Assembly (NCBI GenBank): GCA_023129165.1
Contig: JAGMCL010000064.1
Location: 1-42,771, forward strand
Source: Caldifarciminota bacterium
GTDB lineage: Bacteria; Hydrothermota; UBA3073
Length of the DNA stretch: 42,771 bases
Reading direction: 5' to 3'
Below are positions 24,057-33,183 of this stretch, piece after piece; the first letter of the stretch is position 1; the number at the start of each line of letters is the position of its first letter. The position numbers and the translations under genes were made by a program. The notes under the pieces are model-generated. The model was not told the origin of the DNA. It searched no databases and saw only the letters and a program-made list of their open reading frames with translations.

Positions 24057-24794
24057 ATGTGTTTTCATCTTGCAATTGCAAAAGAGAGGGACTACATCGA
24101 AGAACGGTTTGATGCAAAATTTACAGACCCTGATAAATTCGAACCCATTTTCCACATCTCAGCCTATTCTGGTCCCCTACTGCCAGTTATAACCAATGAA
24201 AACGCCAGTAACATCCAATTCCTGAACTGGGGGCTTATCCCTCACTGGGTAAAAGACGAAACAAGCGCAAAGAGTATAATGTTAAAAACAGTAAATGCAA
24301 GGTCTGAAACAATCTTTGAAAAACCTTCATTCAGGACATCGATTAGATATAAACGTTGTATTGTAATCGCAGACGGGTTCTTTGAGTGGCGTGAGTTTGA
24401 AGGGAAAAAATATCCTTACTTTATCAAATTATCAAACGATGATGCTTTTGGACTGGCTGGAATATGGGATAGGTGGAAAAATAATCAAACTGGAGATACA
24501 GTAAATACATTTTCCATAATCACCACAAGGGCTAATCCTTTGCTGGAAATGATTCACAATACGAAAAAAAGAATGCCGGTAATATTAAAACAGGATGATG
24601 AAAAAAGATGGTTAGATAAAGACATCGAGCAGGAGGAAATCAAATCAATATTTAATCCCTACAATCAGGATGAAATGAAGGCATATACAATCTCAAAATT
24701 GATAACAAGGAAAGGGGTGAATACGAATTTGTCGGAGGTCCAAAAAAAATGGGACTATCCAGAGCTTGATAGTGAACATTTAAGCCTATTCTAA
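24057..24794 (+). CDS. SRAP-family abasic-site DNA-protein crosslink protein (YedK/HMCES-like)
   Basis: 245 aa, full length for the family. The catalytic cysteine is C2, exposed after removal of Met1. Other family signatures are WGLIPHW, NARSETIFEKPSFR (the conserved Asn), CIVIADGFFEWRE (the catalytic Glu), SIITTRAN and IHNTKKRMPVIL (the conserved His). The protein forms a thiazolidine crosslink to abasic sites in single-stranded DNA and shields them from error-prone processing. The N-terminus is MCFH rather than MCGR, a variation seen in related phyla. Own promoter; no partner gene nearby. Confidence 0.95.
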   Translation: MCFHLAIAKERDYIEERFDAKFTDPDKFEPIFHISAYSGPLLPVITNENASNIQFLNWGLIPHWVKDETSAKSIMLKTVNARSETIFEKPSFRTSIRYKRCIVIADGFFEWREFEGKKYPYFIKLSNDDAFGLAGIWDRWKNNQTGDTVNTFSIITTRANPLLEMIHNTKKRMPVILKQDDEKRWLDKDIEQEEIKSIFNPYNQDEMKAYTISKLITRKGVNTNLSEVQKKWDYPELDSEHLSLF

Positions 24795-25221
24795 ATCCTT
24801 GACTCGTTTTTCCTGTCATTTCATGGCAATCTCATCCTTTGTCAATCTGTTTATGCTTTGGAGTGCCTGCCTTATTGTAGGAGTCCGTCGCTTGACGGAC
24901 GATAATTGGTAGGAGCAACGTCCTCGTTGCGATTTGTCATTGCGAGCGAACGAAGTGAGTGCAGCAATCTCATCCTTTATCGTTAATCCTTTGATGTTTC
25001 GGAGTGCCTCGCCAAGGCGAGGCAGGCAGCAGCTTGTTGGAGCAAAGCGTAAATCCCGCTCAGGCGGGGCTACTGCGAGATACACTATATCTGAAAACTA
25101 ACTCTGTTTATTTTTTTGACTATACTTTTTCCACTCAGCCAAGTTTGTCTAAGAATCTGTGTAATCTTTTTATTTAAATCTATGTAATCAGGTTTAATAA
25201 ATATTAAACCGGGAGGTTGTA
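24795..25221. repeat. Gene-free gap with dispersed repeats
   Basis: Contains GTCCGTCGCTTGACGGAC (24883-24900, inverted repeat), the CATTGCGAGCGAACGAAGTG element (24937-24973), CCTCGCCAAGGCGAGGCAGG (25007-25026) and a GTGTAATC-type piece (25151-25190). No consensus promoter for the TPR gene was recognised; a TTGACT at about 25116 lacks a matching -10 box. Confidence 0.7.
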
Positions 25222-26007
25222 ATGATTAGACATATCTGTGCCATTACCTGCATAGCGTGCTTTCTCCTCCTTTTAAATGTATACGGTGAAGAGGACATAA
25301 CACCTGAAGGACTAATAATCCAGGGCAAGCAGTTTATAGAAACTGGAATCAACAATTGGAATGAGCAGGATTTGCTTCAGGGAAGAGCTTTATTCGAAAG
25401 GATTCTATCTCAGGATGAAGAAAATTATCTCTACAATTATTACCTTGGGTATGCAGATTACAGGTTAACCTATTTCTATGAGGAAAAGGAAAGGATAAGC
25501 CAATATCTTGAGGATGGGATAGAACATCTAACAAGGTCTATTGAACTGAAAGACGACTTTTCAGAATCCCATGCGTTACTTGGCTCACTCTATGGCTCAA
25601 AAATAAGTATCAAACCACTGCTCGGGATGACATTGGGTCCAAAGTCTGGTCAGGAAATTGCCCGAGCGATTGAGCTCAATCCTGAAAATCCAAGGGCTTA
25701 TCTTTTAGATGGTATCTCAAAACTTCATACTCCCGCTATATGGGGTGGTGGAGTAGATAGAGCTATAAAATCTCTCTTAAAGGCAATTTCCCTGTTCGAT
25801 TCCATTCCAGCTCCAGATTCTCTGATGCCAGATTGGGGTCATGATGAGGCGTATGTATGGCTTGGTAACTGCCATATGGAAAAGGAAGATTATAAAAGTG
25901 CCAAGGAGCAGTTTGAAAAGGCATTGGAGATAAATCCAGACAATGGCTGGGTAAAGAATGAGTTACTAAAGGTAGTAGAGGAAAAGCTAAAAGAGAGCCA
26001 GATGTAG
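25222..26007 (+). CDS. Exported tetratricopeptide-repeat protein
   Basis: 261 aa with a signal peptide (residues 1-22, ending VYGEE) and ribosome site GGGAGG. Several TPR or TPR-like hairpins occur: LLQGRALFERILSQDEENYLY, IEHLTRSIELKDDFSESHALL, GQEIARAIELNPENPRAYLL and a canonical last one DYKSAKEQFEKALEINPDNG. It lies 64 nt upstream of the TonB-dependent receptor gene on the same strand without a promoter between, so the pair is likely one operon. Probably a periplasmic or outer-membrane partner of the receptor; the substrate is unknown. Confidence 0.85.
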   Translation: MIRHICAITCIACFLLLLNVYGEEDITPEGLIIQGKQFIETGINNWNEQDLLQGRALFERILSQDEENYLYNYYLGYADYRLTYFYEEKERISQYLEDGIEHLTRSIELKDDFSESHALLGSLYGSKISIKPLLGMTLGPKSGQEIARAIELNPENPRAYLLDGISKLHTPAIWGGGVDRAIKSLLKAISLFDSIPAPDSLMPDWGHDEAYVWLGNCHMEKEDYKSAKEQFEKALEINPDNGWVKNELLKVVEEKLKESQM

Positions 26008-26071
26008 CACAAGGTTGATTCTAAAGGGGGTCGCTTTAAAGGGAATGTATCAGTGTACAATAAGAGAGTAT

Positions 26072-28231
26072 ATGGCAATGAATAGAATTCTCATAATAGG
26101 GATACTCATCTCAACTTTCTGTTCAGTATTATCAGGTTCCAATAGTGATGCAAAAGCTATTGTAAGGGGTATTGTGCTGGATACGGAGGGCAACACTCTA
26201 TTTGGCGCAAATGTTTACATAAAGGGTCGTTATGAAGGAGCAATGAGTGATGAGAATGGGAAATTTCTATTCGAAACGAATTTTGAAGGTGAATGTATAC
26301 TCGTTGCCACCTATGTGGGCTACAAAGTGTATGAAAATTCAATACATATTTCGAAAAACAGAACCCTCGAATTGAAGGTAACCCTTCGTAAAGATGTTGT
26401 AGAAATGAAGGGGATAGTTGTTACAGCGAGTTCTTTTACAAGTGGTGAGGAGGAGAGAGTAACTCTTACACCCCTTGAAATAGTTACGACACCTGGTGCT
26501 GCTGCAGATGTCTGTTGGGCAATCAAAACCTTTCCAGGAGTCTCACAGGTTGAAGAGGGAGCTGGTCTGTTTGTAAGGGGAGGAGAGGTGATTGAGACCA
26601 AATTCATCCTTGATGGTGCTGAAATCTCTCATCCCTATCGGTATGAATCACCAACAGGAGGATTCTTTGGTACTTTCTCGCCCTTTTTATTAAAGGGTAT
26701 ATATTTTTCAAGTGGAGGATTCTCTTCAGAATATGGTGATGCACTCTCGAGCGTTCTTGCAATGCAAAGCCTTGGTATGCCCTCTTCTCGTTCTATTAAT
26801 CTGGGTGTTGGACTTGCTGCATTTTCCACAATGATTCGACTCCCAATCGTAAGGGAAAAATTTGGTCTATCCTTCTCTGCAAATAAAAGTAATACAGAAT
26901 ACTTATTCAAGCTTAACAGGTCACAGCAAAATTTCACACGATATCCCTCTTCCTGGGATGTAAATCTCAACCTTATTTACAAATTCTCTAAAACCGCTCA
27001 GCTTAAGTTCTTTCTCTTTGGTGAGAGTGATGAGGTTGGAGTGGAGGTAGGAAATCCAACATACCGTAGTATATATAATGGAGAAACTAGTAATAGATTT
27101 TATAATATCCAGTATAAACAACTTTTTGGAGAAAAACTATACATCACTTCAAACATCTGTCATAATCAATTCGATACCCAGAATAGACTTAATGTGCTGG
27201 ATATAAAACAATCTGACCGCTCATACCAATTCAAATTATCAGGTGAATATACTGTGAACTATGCAATCAGCTTTCTTATAGGTACACAGCATTTTTACAA
27301 TCTTGTGAACATAAATGGCAGGATACCTCAGGATGAAGATGACCTATCCCCGGATGCTCCTTATGACGATATTGAAACCAACTACGAATCTTACAGACAT
27401 GCACTCCTTTTGGAGACAAGACTCAATATCGCTAACAGGTTATTCTTAACAGAGGGGGCGAGATTGGATTTTGAAAGTATATCGGAAAAGCTTAATTTCG
27501 ACCCGAGAATATCTGCTGTATATAAAATCTCCGAATTCAACTCATTCAAATTTGCCTTTGGAATATATCATCAGTATCCAGCACCATCCTATTATGACGA
27601 AACGATTGGTAATCCTCAACTTACATCCATGCGAGCATACCATTACATTTTAGGATATGAATTTGACAATGATGACGTTCTCTTCAGACTTGAGGGGTAT
27701 TACAAGGACTATGAGAATTTGTTATTGGAGGATTCTTTAGTCAACTATACCAACGATGGTTATGGTTATGGAAAAGGAGTGGATATTTTCTTAAAGAAGA
27801 GTTTTTGGGAAATAAACTCCCGTATCTCATACAGCTATCTAATTGCAAGAAGGCATTATCACGAATTTACTGAATTGACTTCCCCTGATTTTGATATCAC
27901 ACATAATTTGACAGTAGTTTTAGACTACTCCCCGATACCCTATTTTGGCATCAGTACATGCTACAGATATGCAACAGGTAAGCCATACACCCCTGCTCCT
28001 GGCGAATACAATTCAAACAGGGTCGCAGATTATCATAAGCTCGATATTGACCTATCATATCTTCACAGCTTCTTCGAAAGAAATTTAACCGTATTCTATG
28101 TTGGATTTTCAAATATCACCGGACGAATTAATATCTTCGACTACTTATATTCACCGGATTGGAGCGAAAGGATACCCGTTAAAAGCTCGTTCGGCAAGTC
28201 TATATATTTCGGCATATCTGTCTCGCTTTAA
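26072..28231 (+). CDS. TonB-dependent outer-membrane receptor with carboxypeptidase-regulatory-like domain
   Basis: 719 aa from ATG 26072 (a second ATG lies 6 nt later; upstream in-frame codons are unlikely to be used). Signal peptide, then a carboxypeptidase-regulatory-like domain (IVRGIVLDTEGNTLFGANVY...KVTLRKDVVEMKGIVV). The plug domain is at about 125-235 (CWAIKTFPGVSQVEEGAGLFVRGG, TKFILDGAEISHPYRYES). The 22-strand-type barrel includes SSEYGDALSSVLAMQ, DPRISAVYKISEFNSFKFAF and NLTVVLDYSPIPYFGIS, and ends in FGISVSL. It is moderately short for a receptor. The transported compound cannot be deduced. No tonB, exbB or exbD is in the window. Confidence 0.92.
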   Translation: MAMNRILIIGILISTFCSVLSGSNSDAKAIVRGIVLDTEGNTLFGANVYIKGRYEGAMSDENGKFLFETNFEGECILVATYVGYKVYENSIHISKNRTLELKVTLRKDVVEMKGIVVTASSFTSGEEERVTLTPLEIVTTPGAAADVCWAIKTFPGVSQVEEGAGLFVRGGEVIETKFILDGAEISHPYRYESPTGGFFGTFSPFLLKGIYFSSGGFSSEYGDALSSVLAMQSLGMPSSRSINLGVGLAAFSTMIRLPIVREKFGLSFSANKSNTEYLFKLNRSQQNFTRYPSSWDVNLNLIYKFSKTAQLKFFLFGESDEVGVEVGNPTYRSIYNGETSNRFYNIQYKQLFGEKLYITSNICHNQFDTQNRLNVLDIKQSDRSYQFKLSGEYTVNYAISFLIGTQHFYNLVNINGRIPQDEDDLSPDAPYDDIETNYESYRHALLLETRLNIANRLFLTEGARLDFESISEKLNFDPRISAVYKISEFNSFKFAFGIYHQYPAPSYYDETIGNPQLTSMRAYHYILGYEFDNDDVLFRLEGYYKDYENLLLEDSLVNYTNDGYGYGKGVDIFLKKSFWEINSRISYSYLIARRHYHEFTELTSPDFDITHNLTVVLDYSPIPYFGISTCYRYATGKPYTPAPGEYNSNRVADYHKLDIDLSYLHSFFERNLTVFYVGFSNITGRINIFDYLYSPDWSERIPVKSSFGKSIYFGISVSL

Positions 28232-28714
28232 AAACCACATGAATGGGGTCACATGTTTAATTATCTTTCAATTTATAAAAAATTCTTTTTAAAAATCTCT
28301 TCTTATCTCTTCAAGTCCCTGTTTCAATGAGTCTTAGTTTCTTAGAGTCAAAGGTTTAATAGATATGTTAAATAGCAAAAGTAAAAGCATAAAAAGATAT
28401 TGCTTTCAATCATCAAACTGCAATTCACAATAATTTACTTTTTACTTTTGCCTTTTCACTTTTTACTTGTTCCCAATAGTAAATCGTTTACCCTGCCTGC
28501 CCTGTGAAATGAAGCCTGCCCTGCTTGCCATATGTAATTTGTCTTTATTTTACATTGTGGTGGAAACGACTTGTCCTGTGAAATGCTTCTCGCCCCGTGG
28601 AGTGTGTAAACTACTCCATGAGGGAACTATTTCTGCAGGAAGCTATTCAACAGGGTATCTATTTCATCAGGGTCAATTACAAGTCCCTATTCACCAAAAT
28701 AACCCAGAACTCTC
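28232..28714. repeat. Gene-free gap with dispersed repeats
   Basis: Contains a CAAGTCCCTGTTTCA copy (28311-28326), an inverted pair GCAAAAGTAAAAG / CTTTTTACTTTTGCC (about 28375 and 28439), the GGAGTGTGTAAACTACTCC hairpin (28599-28617) and a CCTGTGAAATG...CATTTCATCAGGG-like pair. No gene seen; short frames here follow the repeats. Confidence 0.7.
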
Positions 28715-28743
28715 TTGACAAATTGGTAATTTTATGTTATAAT
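28715..28743 (+). promoter_or_regulatory. Consensus promoter of the OmpA-like gene
   Basis: TTGACA, a 17-bp spacer and TATAAT. The predicted start near 28750 leaves a 135-nt leader holding an 8-bp perfect inverted repeat, GCTCCGGT (28784-28791) / ACCGGAGC (28849-28856). Confidence 0.88.
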
Positions 28744-28884
28744 AAACCGTATACAGCTCTTTATTATGTTATATTACTCCGTCGCTCCGGTTCCACTCCG
28801 AGAAGAGCGTGTTTTGTGTGGGAATATTTTGTTTCATAAGGCATAAGCACCGGAGCTTGATCAATTAAAACAAAGGAGGAAGAG

Positions 28885-30069
28885 ATGTTGAAAGATTGTA
28901 GATGGTTACTTATACTGGTTCTGGCGGTGGGCATGCTTGGTTTATTTCCCTCTGCCAGTGACGGCTTTGACTTACTGAAAAAGGCTAAGGAGAAGGTAGA
29001 GGAAAAGGCCGAGGAAAAAACCGACGAAGAGATGGATAAGATTCTGGAGAGCAAGGAAGAAGAAGAAAAAAAGGAGGAGCAGAAAACCGAGGCTTCCAGC
29101 GATACGGTCGAGGATATGACCCTCTACACCAAGTATGATTTTGTTCCGGGCGACAAGGTCATCTTCTACGATGACATGAGTGGAGAAGAAGTAAGCGAAT
29201 TCCCCCTTCGCTGGAGACTTGACAGCGGCGTCTATGAGGTGGTCAAACTGGGTAAGGAGTTCTGGATAATGTGCACGAATGGGGGCTCCATTCGTCCTAA
29301 AATGCCGGATGCGCCGCTACCACCCAAGTACACTGTGGAGTTGGAGTTTTATAATCACGGTCCCAAATTTTCCAACAGGAGATTCGAGATCCACTGGGTG
29401 GATAGTAATGGTCGGAATATTGGAAGCTTTAAATCCTATGGGCAAGCAACTAGCCTTACAATCAATGGCAAGAGTCTGGCCAACAAGAGACTATCCAACA
29501 GCCTCACCAAAGGTGTCCACACCATGCGGATCATGGCCACCATTCGCTCGATCAAGTGCTATATCGATGAGGTGCGAGTCGCCAATGTGCCGAAAGTAGA
29601 GAATTTCAATCCGGTTGGTTTTCGTTTGGGGCATGACTATTGGAACATTCCCAAAAGTCCGATACTGTTTAGAGGATTCCGTTTTGCCGAGGGAGGCAAG
29701 AGCATGAGAGAACAACTGGACGAAACAGGCAAGATCGTCACCCACGGCATTCTCTTTGACACTGATTCCCACAAGATCAAAGGAGAATCATACAAAACGC
29801 TCCAAGGGATTGGCCAACTTTTGGAAGACGACCCCGAATTGCGACTGTCAATCGAGGGACATACGGACAGTGACGGTTCGGATGAGCATAACTTAACCCT
29901 GTCACAGAATCGGGCCAATTCGGTGCGGGATTATCTTATCTCGACATATAATATCGAACCAGATCGACTGGAGGCAAAAGGCTGGGGAGAATCAAAGCCG
30001 ATCGATACCAACAACTCCCCGGAGGGAAAAGCAAACAACCGCCGGGTTGAGCTGGTCAAACTGGATTGA
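28885..30069 (+). CDS. OmpA-family protein with coiled-coil and lectin-like middle domain
   Basis: 394 aa. Signal peptide (residues 1-27), then a highly charged coiled coil (about 29-70, KKAKEKVEEKAEEKTDEEMD). A beta-sandwich middle region (about 80-280, FYDDMSGEEVSEFPLRW...ILFRGFRF) resembles a laminin-G/concanavalin-like fold. The C-terminal OmpA peptidoglycan-binding domain (about 288-394) has GHTDSDGSDEHNLTLSQNRA, with the Asp and Arg that hold diaminopimelate. Ribosome site AAAGGAGGAAG. Base use is visibly richer in G+C than the neighbours, which suggests transfer. It probably links envelope layers or a surface ligand to peptidoglycan. Confidence 0.9.
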   Translation: MLKDCRWLLILVLAVGMLGLFPSASDGFDLLKKAKEKVEEKAEEKTDEEMDKILESKEEEEKKEEQKTEASSDTVEDMTLYTKYDFVPGDKVIFYDDMSGEEVSEFPLRWRLDSGVYEVVKLGKEFWIMCTNGGSIRPKMPDAPLPPKYTVELEFYNHGPKFSNRRFEIHWVDSNGRNIGSFKSYGQATSLTINGKSLANKRLSNSLTKGVHTMRIMATIRSIKCYIDEVRVANVPKVENFNPVGFRLGHDYWNIPKSPILFRGFRFAEGGKSMREQLDETGKIVTHGILFDTDSHKIKGESYKTLQGIGQLLEDDPELRLSIEGHTDSDGSDEHNLTLSQNRANSVRDYLISTYNIEPDRLEAKGWGESKPIDTNNSPEGKANNRRVELVKLD

Positions 30070-30194
30070 TACCGAAAAAGTCGACTCGCTACTTTTTATT
30101 GATTAAGTTAAACTGATGATAGCAAGAATTTTATTGAATGAATCATCAATTTAGCTGATACAGGAAAAAATGTGAGCTTGGCTAAAGAGCAAAA

Positions 30195-30232
30195 TGGGAT
30201 ATAAATTCCAGATTCCAGCCTGACCCTAATTT
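30195..30232 (+). repeat. CCAGATTCCAGCCTGACCC repeat (short copy)
   Basis: Reads ATAAATTCCAGATTCCAGCC followed by TGACCCTAATTTTC. The same phrase occurs at 31990-32022 and 40796-40829, and longer relatives lie at 32521 and 33047. Found only in the 30-43 kb part of the window. Confidence 0.85.
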
Positions 30233-30272
30233 TCTTTGTATTAACAGATTGTAGTTTAAAAAGGGGTTTACA

Positions 30273-30626
30273 ATGGTAGATCCTAAGGTTAGCCAAGAGT
30301 ATAAGAAATTACGTATTAGACGTGATCAGGTATTAAAATATATTGAGGGTGGTGAACTTGATCTTAAAAAGAAATTGGAAGAGTTGGATAAAAGTCGTAT
30401 CCTCCTCATGACTAAAATCAGAAGAGCACTTGTGGATATTAAAGTAGGTGATGAAAGTGAGAGAATAAAAAGCAATGTTCGAGTAAGAGGGTTCAAATCA
30501 AAATTGCAAGAAATGGACGAGGAAATCCGTGATACTAAAATTTTAGTTAAAGCTTTACCAAAAGAGTTAAAAGAAGTCAACCAACAGATTTCTGGGATGG
30601 AGGAAAAATATGGGGATGAGCTATAG
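30273..30626 (+). CDS. Hypothetical coiled-coil protein
   Basis: 117 aa, rich in Lys, Glu and Leu, nearly all helical. Heptad patterns are visible at about 25-50 (GGELDLKKKLEELDKSRILL) and 70-112 (KSKLQEMDEEIRDTKILVKA). No signal peptide and no membrane segment, so it is cytosolic. No family recognised. An AGGGG site lies 7 nt before ATG 30273. It stands alone between copies of the CCAGCCTGACCC repeat family. Confidence 0.65.
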   Translation: MVDPKVSQEYKKLRIRRDQVLKYIEGGELDLKKKLEELDKSRILLMTKIRRALVDIKVGDESERIKSNVRVRGFKSKLQEMDEEIRDTKILVKALPKELKEVNQQISGMEEKYGDEL

Positions 30627-30768
30627 AGACCTATAAAAAGAGAAAACCTCTCCATTTATTGTTTTTCCTTTGGACAAGAAAATGAGTTTTGAGATTCCAA
30701 CCCACCCCCGATTTTCCCTAAAAAATTCAGATTTCAATCTGGTTATCTAACTAAATAATGTATTTTAA

Positions 30769-31908
30769 ATGTTTAATTCTTTAGTTATACTAATACTTAT
30801 TTCTTCATGGAATTCTTATTTCCTGAACGATTCTGGTGCACGAACTATGGGATTGGGTGGTGGATTAATGCCAGCAATTAACGAACTTGAATCCACAAGT
30901 TTTAATCCAGCGGGATTAACACAAATTGATAATTTATTAGTTTCTATTGGATGTAAATTAACAGACGGCGAGGTATACTTCTGGTCTGAACCTGATAGGA
31001 TACTTTTCAAGACCTCTGAGTTCTTACCCACATTTGTAGGTGTTGCATTTCCCATAAGAGAAAATTCCAATTTATGCATTTCTCTATCAATCCCTTACAA
31101 GAAAAGACAAACTTCAGATTGGTTCAAAGAGACTACGCCAATCCATCCAGAAGGTACAGGTAGATACTATCGTATAATTGAATCCAAGAGATTTTATGCT
31201 CTAAATACTTCTTTTGCATGGAAGTTAAAGGAAAATTTATCTGTAGGGATAGGTCTGTCATGGTTATTAGAACAGTATAGATCATCCTTACAATTCCGAA
31301 ACAATAACACCTATAATCATGATTGGATACAAAGTCAACAAATGGGTATTGAGATGATTTTGGGTTTACTCTATGAAATAAATAATTCATTCAAAGTGGG
31401 AACAAGTTTAAGGAAAGGCTTTGTCAGGGGACATTATAATCAGACCTATATGAAGGCTAAATCAGAAAATAAATTAATTAATTTTACTAAACAAACAAGC
31501 GAAATGCCGGAAGAGGAAACGTTACCTCTGATGGTTTCTCTGGGCTTAGGATATCAGGTGTCAAGAAGACTACTTCTGAACTTTTCATTGGAATTCATTG
31601 GATGGAGTGGTGTGTCTCATAAACTCAATGGTAAACCAGATATTCCAGACTATTTAAAAGATGTTTTAAGATTACATTACAGTGCCGAATACAAATTATC
31701 AACTATTGCTCTTCGTATTGGTCTATATACAGACCCCTATTTATTTGAGGCAGATGCAAAAAGAGATCAGGTATTCTTAACGGCTGGATTGGGGTTCGAA
31801 TTTAAATCTATCATATTAGACCTTGCAGCAACAAGTAGCAGATTAATCGTCCCAAGTGAGAAAAGAGAAAACAATTATCTTCTCTCATTGACATATAAAG
31901 GGTTTTGA
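30769..31908 (+). CDS. PorV/FadL-like outer-membrane beta-barrel protein
   Basis: 379 aa. Signal-like N-terminus, then the characteristic ARTMGLGGGLMPAINELESTS-type opening followed by FNPAGLTQ. This is shared by the OmpP1/FadL/PorV group, where the N-terminal residues plug the barrel. Alternating beta-strands follow (NLCISLSIPY, NLSVGIGLSWLL, RLLLNFSLEFIGWSG, IALRIGLYTDP). A final strand LLSLTYKGF ends in Phe as expected for BAM-inserted barrels. In T9SS organisms, PorV-like barrels shuttle cargo to the sortase PorU, and several T9SS cargoes lie nearby, but long-chain fatty-acid or aromatic transport is the alternative. No good Shine-Dalgarno. Confidence 0.8.
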   Translation: MFNSLVILILISSWNSYFLNDSGARTMGLGGGLMPAINELESTSFNPAGLTQIDNLLVSIGCKLTDGEVYFWSEPDRILFKTSEFLPTFVGVAFPIRENSNLCISLSIPYKKRQTSDWFKETTPIHPEGTGRYYRIIESKRFYALNTSFAWKLKENLSVGIGLSWLLEQYRSSLQFRNNNTYNHDWIQSQQMGIEMILGLLYEINNSFKVGTSLRKGFVRGHYNQTYMKAKSENKLINFTKQTSEMPEEETLPLMVSLGLGYQVSRRLLLNFSLEFIGWSGVSHKLNGKPDIPDYLKDVLRLHYSAEYKLSTIALRIGLYTDPYLFEADAKRDQVFLTAGLGFEFKSIILDLAATSSRLIVPSEKRENNYLLSLTYKGF

Positions 31909-31984
31909 TTATAGTTTTCAGGGGTAGGAAATTTAATCTTAATAGAAATAAATCTATAGAAAACTTATACTCAAGTAGATAGAC

Positions 31985-32025
31985 GGGATTATAAATTCCA
32001 GATTCCAGCCTGACCCCAACTTTCA
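31985..32025 (+). repeat. CCAGATTCCAGCCTGACCC repeat (short copy)
   Basis: GGGATTATAAATTCCAGATT continues as CCAGCCTGACCCCAACTTTC, nearly identical to 30193-30232. Confidence 0.85.
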
Positions 32026-32087
32026 TAAGTTTCGTTGGTTATTACTGGGAAAAAATTGTATTGTGAAATAAAAGGAAGTGATTAATA

Positions 32088-32495
32088 ATGAAATTTAAAA
32101 TCTTGCATAGAATTCTCTTTCTATGTATTTTAACACTATTATTAGTATTTCTTTCCTGTCTAATAACTGAGTCAGGAAAGATTATTTCGTTGAAAGAAGC
32201 CGAAGGGATAGTTCTTACACAGATATTGGAAGATAATACAGAAGGGAAAGTCGTCTATGAATTGCAGACCAAAATGAAGCCCTGTACTATCGTTAGAAAT
32301 GGAATTATTACAAATGGGAATGAGTATACGGTGGAAAAAGACTGTTGGTTCTTTTTTATCGACGATGTCCCTGGAGCAAAATGGATGCATCCATGTCGTT
32401 ATGTTTTTGTTTACTGTTGCGGCGGTGAGTATAAAGTCATAGATGAGGAGTGGCCACCTGACAATTTTTATAATCTGGTAGTAGTAGGGTTTTGA
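32088..32495 (+). CDS. Small lipoprotein of unknown function
   Basis: 135 aa. The hydrophobic signal peptide ends at the lipobox LVFLSC (Cys about 24). The mature part of about 110 residues has paired cysteines (MKPC, KDC, HPCRYVFVYCCGG) that could form disulfides in the periplasm, and ends EEWPPDNFYNLVVVGF. No known family. Ribosome site AAGGAAG before ATG 32088. Flanked on both sides by copies of the CCAGCCTGACCC repeat. Confidence 0.7.
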   Translation: MKFKILHRILFLCILTLLLVFLSCLITESGKIISLKEAEGIVLTQILEDNTEGKVVYELQTKMKPCTIVRNGIITNGNEYTVEKDCWFFFIDDVPGAKWMHPCRYVFVYCCGGEYKVIDEEWPPDNFYNLVVVGF

Positions 32496-32520
32496 TAAAT
32501 GAAGAAACAAATGGGAGCCA

Positions 32521-32632
32521 GGCTATAGAGCAAACTGGGATTACAGATTCCAAATTCCAGTTTGACTCCAATCCAACATGCAGGGGATGAATCTGAAATC
32601 TGAAGACCTGACCCTAGTTCTGTTTTTCAATG
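32521..32632 (+). repeat. Long copy A of the accessory-region repeat, upstream of the zinc-ribbon gene
   Basis: About 110 nt: TATAGAGCAAACTGGGATTA, ATTCCAAATTCCAGTTTGAC, AATCCAACATGCAGGGGATG, AATCTGAAATCTGAAGACC, CTAGTTCTGTT. About 85% identical by eye to copy B at 33047-33160, same orientation. Confidence 0.9.
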
Positions 32633-32682
32633 TTGTTTTTTTAATATGGAATAGTTTGTAAAAAACCAAAGGAGTTATTATA

Positions 32683-32946
32683 ATGGAAAAATATACACAA
32701 AAAGAAAAGGAAAGGATAATCAGAGCTTATTGGTCTAAAAGACTAATAACGTGTCCAAAATGCCGCGCCAAAGTTATATGTAAAAAAGTCAATCCACCTA
32801 ATCAGATATTATGGTTGATAAAGTGTGAGTGTAAAAGGTGTGGGATGCAGTTTGAGTGGACTCCAGATGAAGATAAAGTACTACGGAAAAAACCGAAACT
32901 GCCTAAAGGTAAAGTTGTAAAACCAAAAAAGACCCGTTACATCTGA
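32683..32946 (+). CDS. Small zinc-ribbon protein
   Basis: 87 aa. The first zinc knuckle is C24-P-K-C27. The second is C48-E-C50-K-R-C53-G. After LWLIKCECKRCG comes MQFEWTPDEDKVL and a basic tail (KKPKLPKGKVVKPKKTRY), a layout fit for nucleic-acid contact. Ribosome site AAAGGAG. The gene sits between two direct copies of a repeat of about 110 bp. A relative of its second half survives as a relic at 37549-37692. Function unknown. Confidence 0.75.
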   Translation: MEKYTQKEKERIIRAYWSKRLITCPKCRAKVICKKVNPPNQILWLIKCECKRCGMQFEWTPDEDKVLRKKPKLPKGKVVKPKKTRYI

Positions 32947-33046
32947 TAGTAATAATGGTATAGAATAATAGGACAAGAACAGAAATAAAAAATATAAGGG
33001 GGTTAGTGGATTATACATCAATTCGGCAGATGCAAGATAATTAATG

Positions 33047-33160
33047 GAAGTCCAACTTTAGAGCAAAATGGGTTTACAAATTCCAGATTCCAGTCTGATA
33101 CTAATCCAACATGCAGGAGATGAATCTGAAATCTGAAGACTTAACCCTAGTTCTGTTCTT
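33047..33160 (+). repeat. Long copy B of the accessory-region repeat, downstream of the zinc-ribbon gene
   Basis: TTAGAGCAAAATGGGTTTAC, AAATTCCAGATTCCAGTCTG, AATCCAACATGCAGGAGATG, AATCTGAAATCTGAAGACTT, CTAGTTCTGTT: a direct repeat of 32521-32632. Confidence 0.9.
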
Positions 33161-33183
33161 AAATTACTCAAAAAGGAAAGGAG

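Noticed and set aside
28467-28839. Plus-strand frames of 80-83 aa before the OmpA-like gene
   Set aside because: They cross dispersed hairpin repeats and the consensus promoter; no coding signature.
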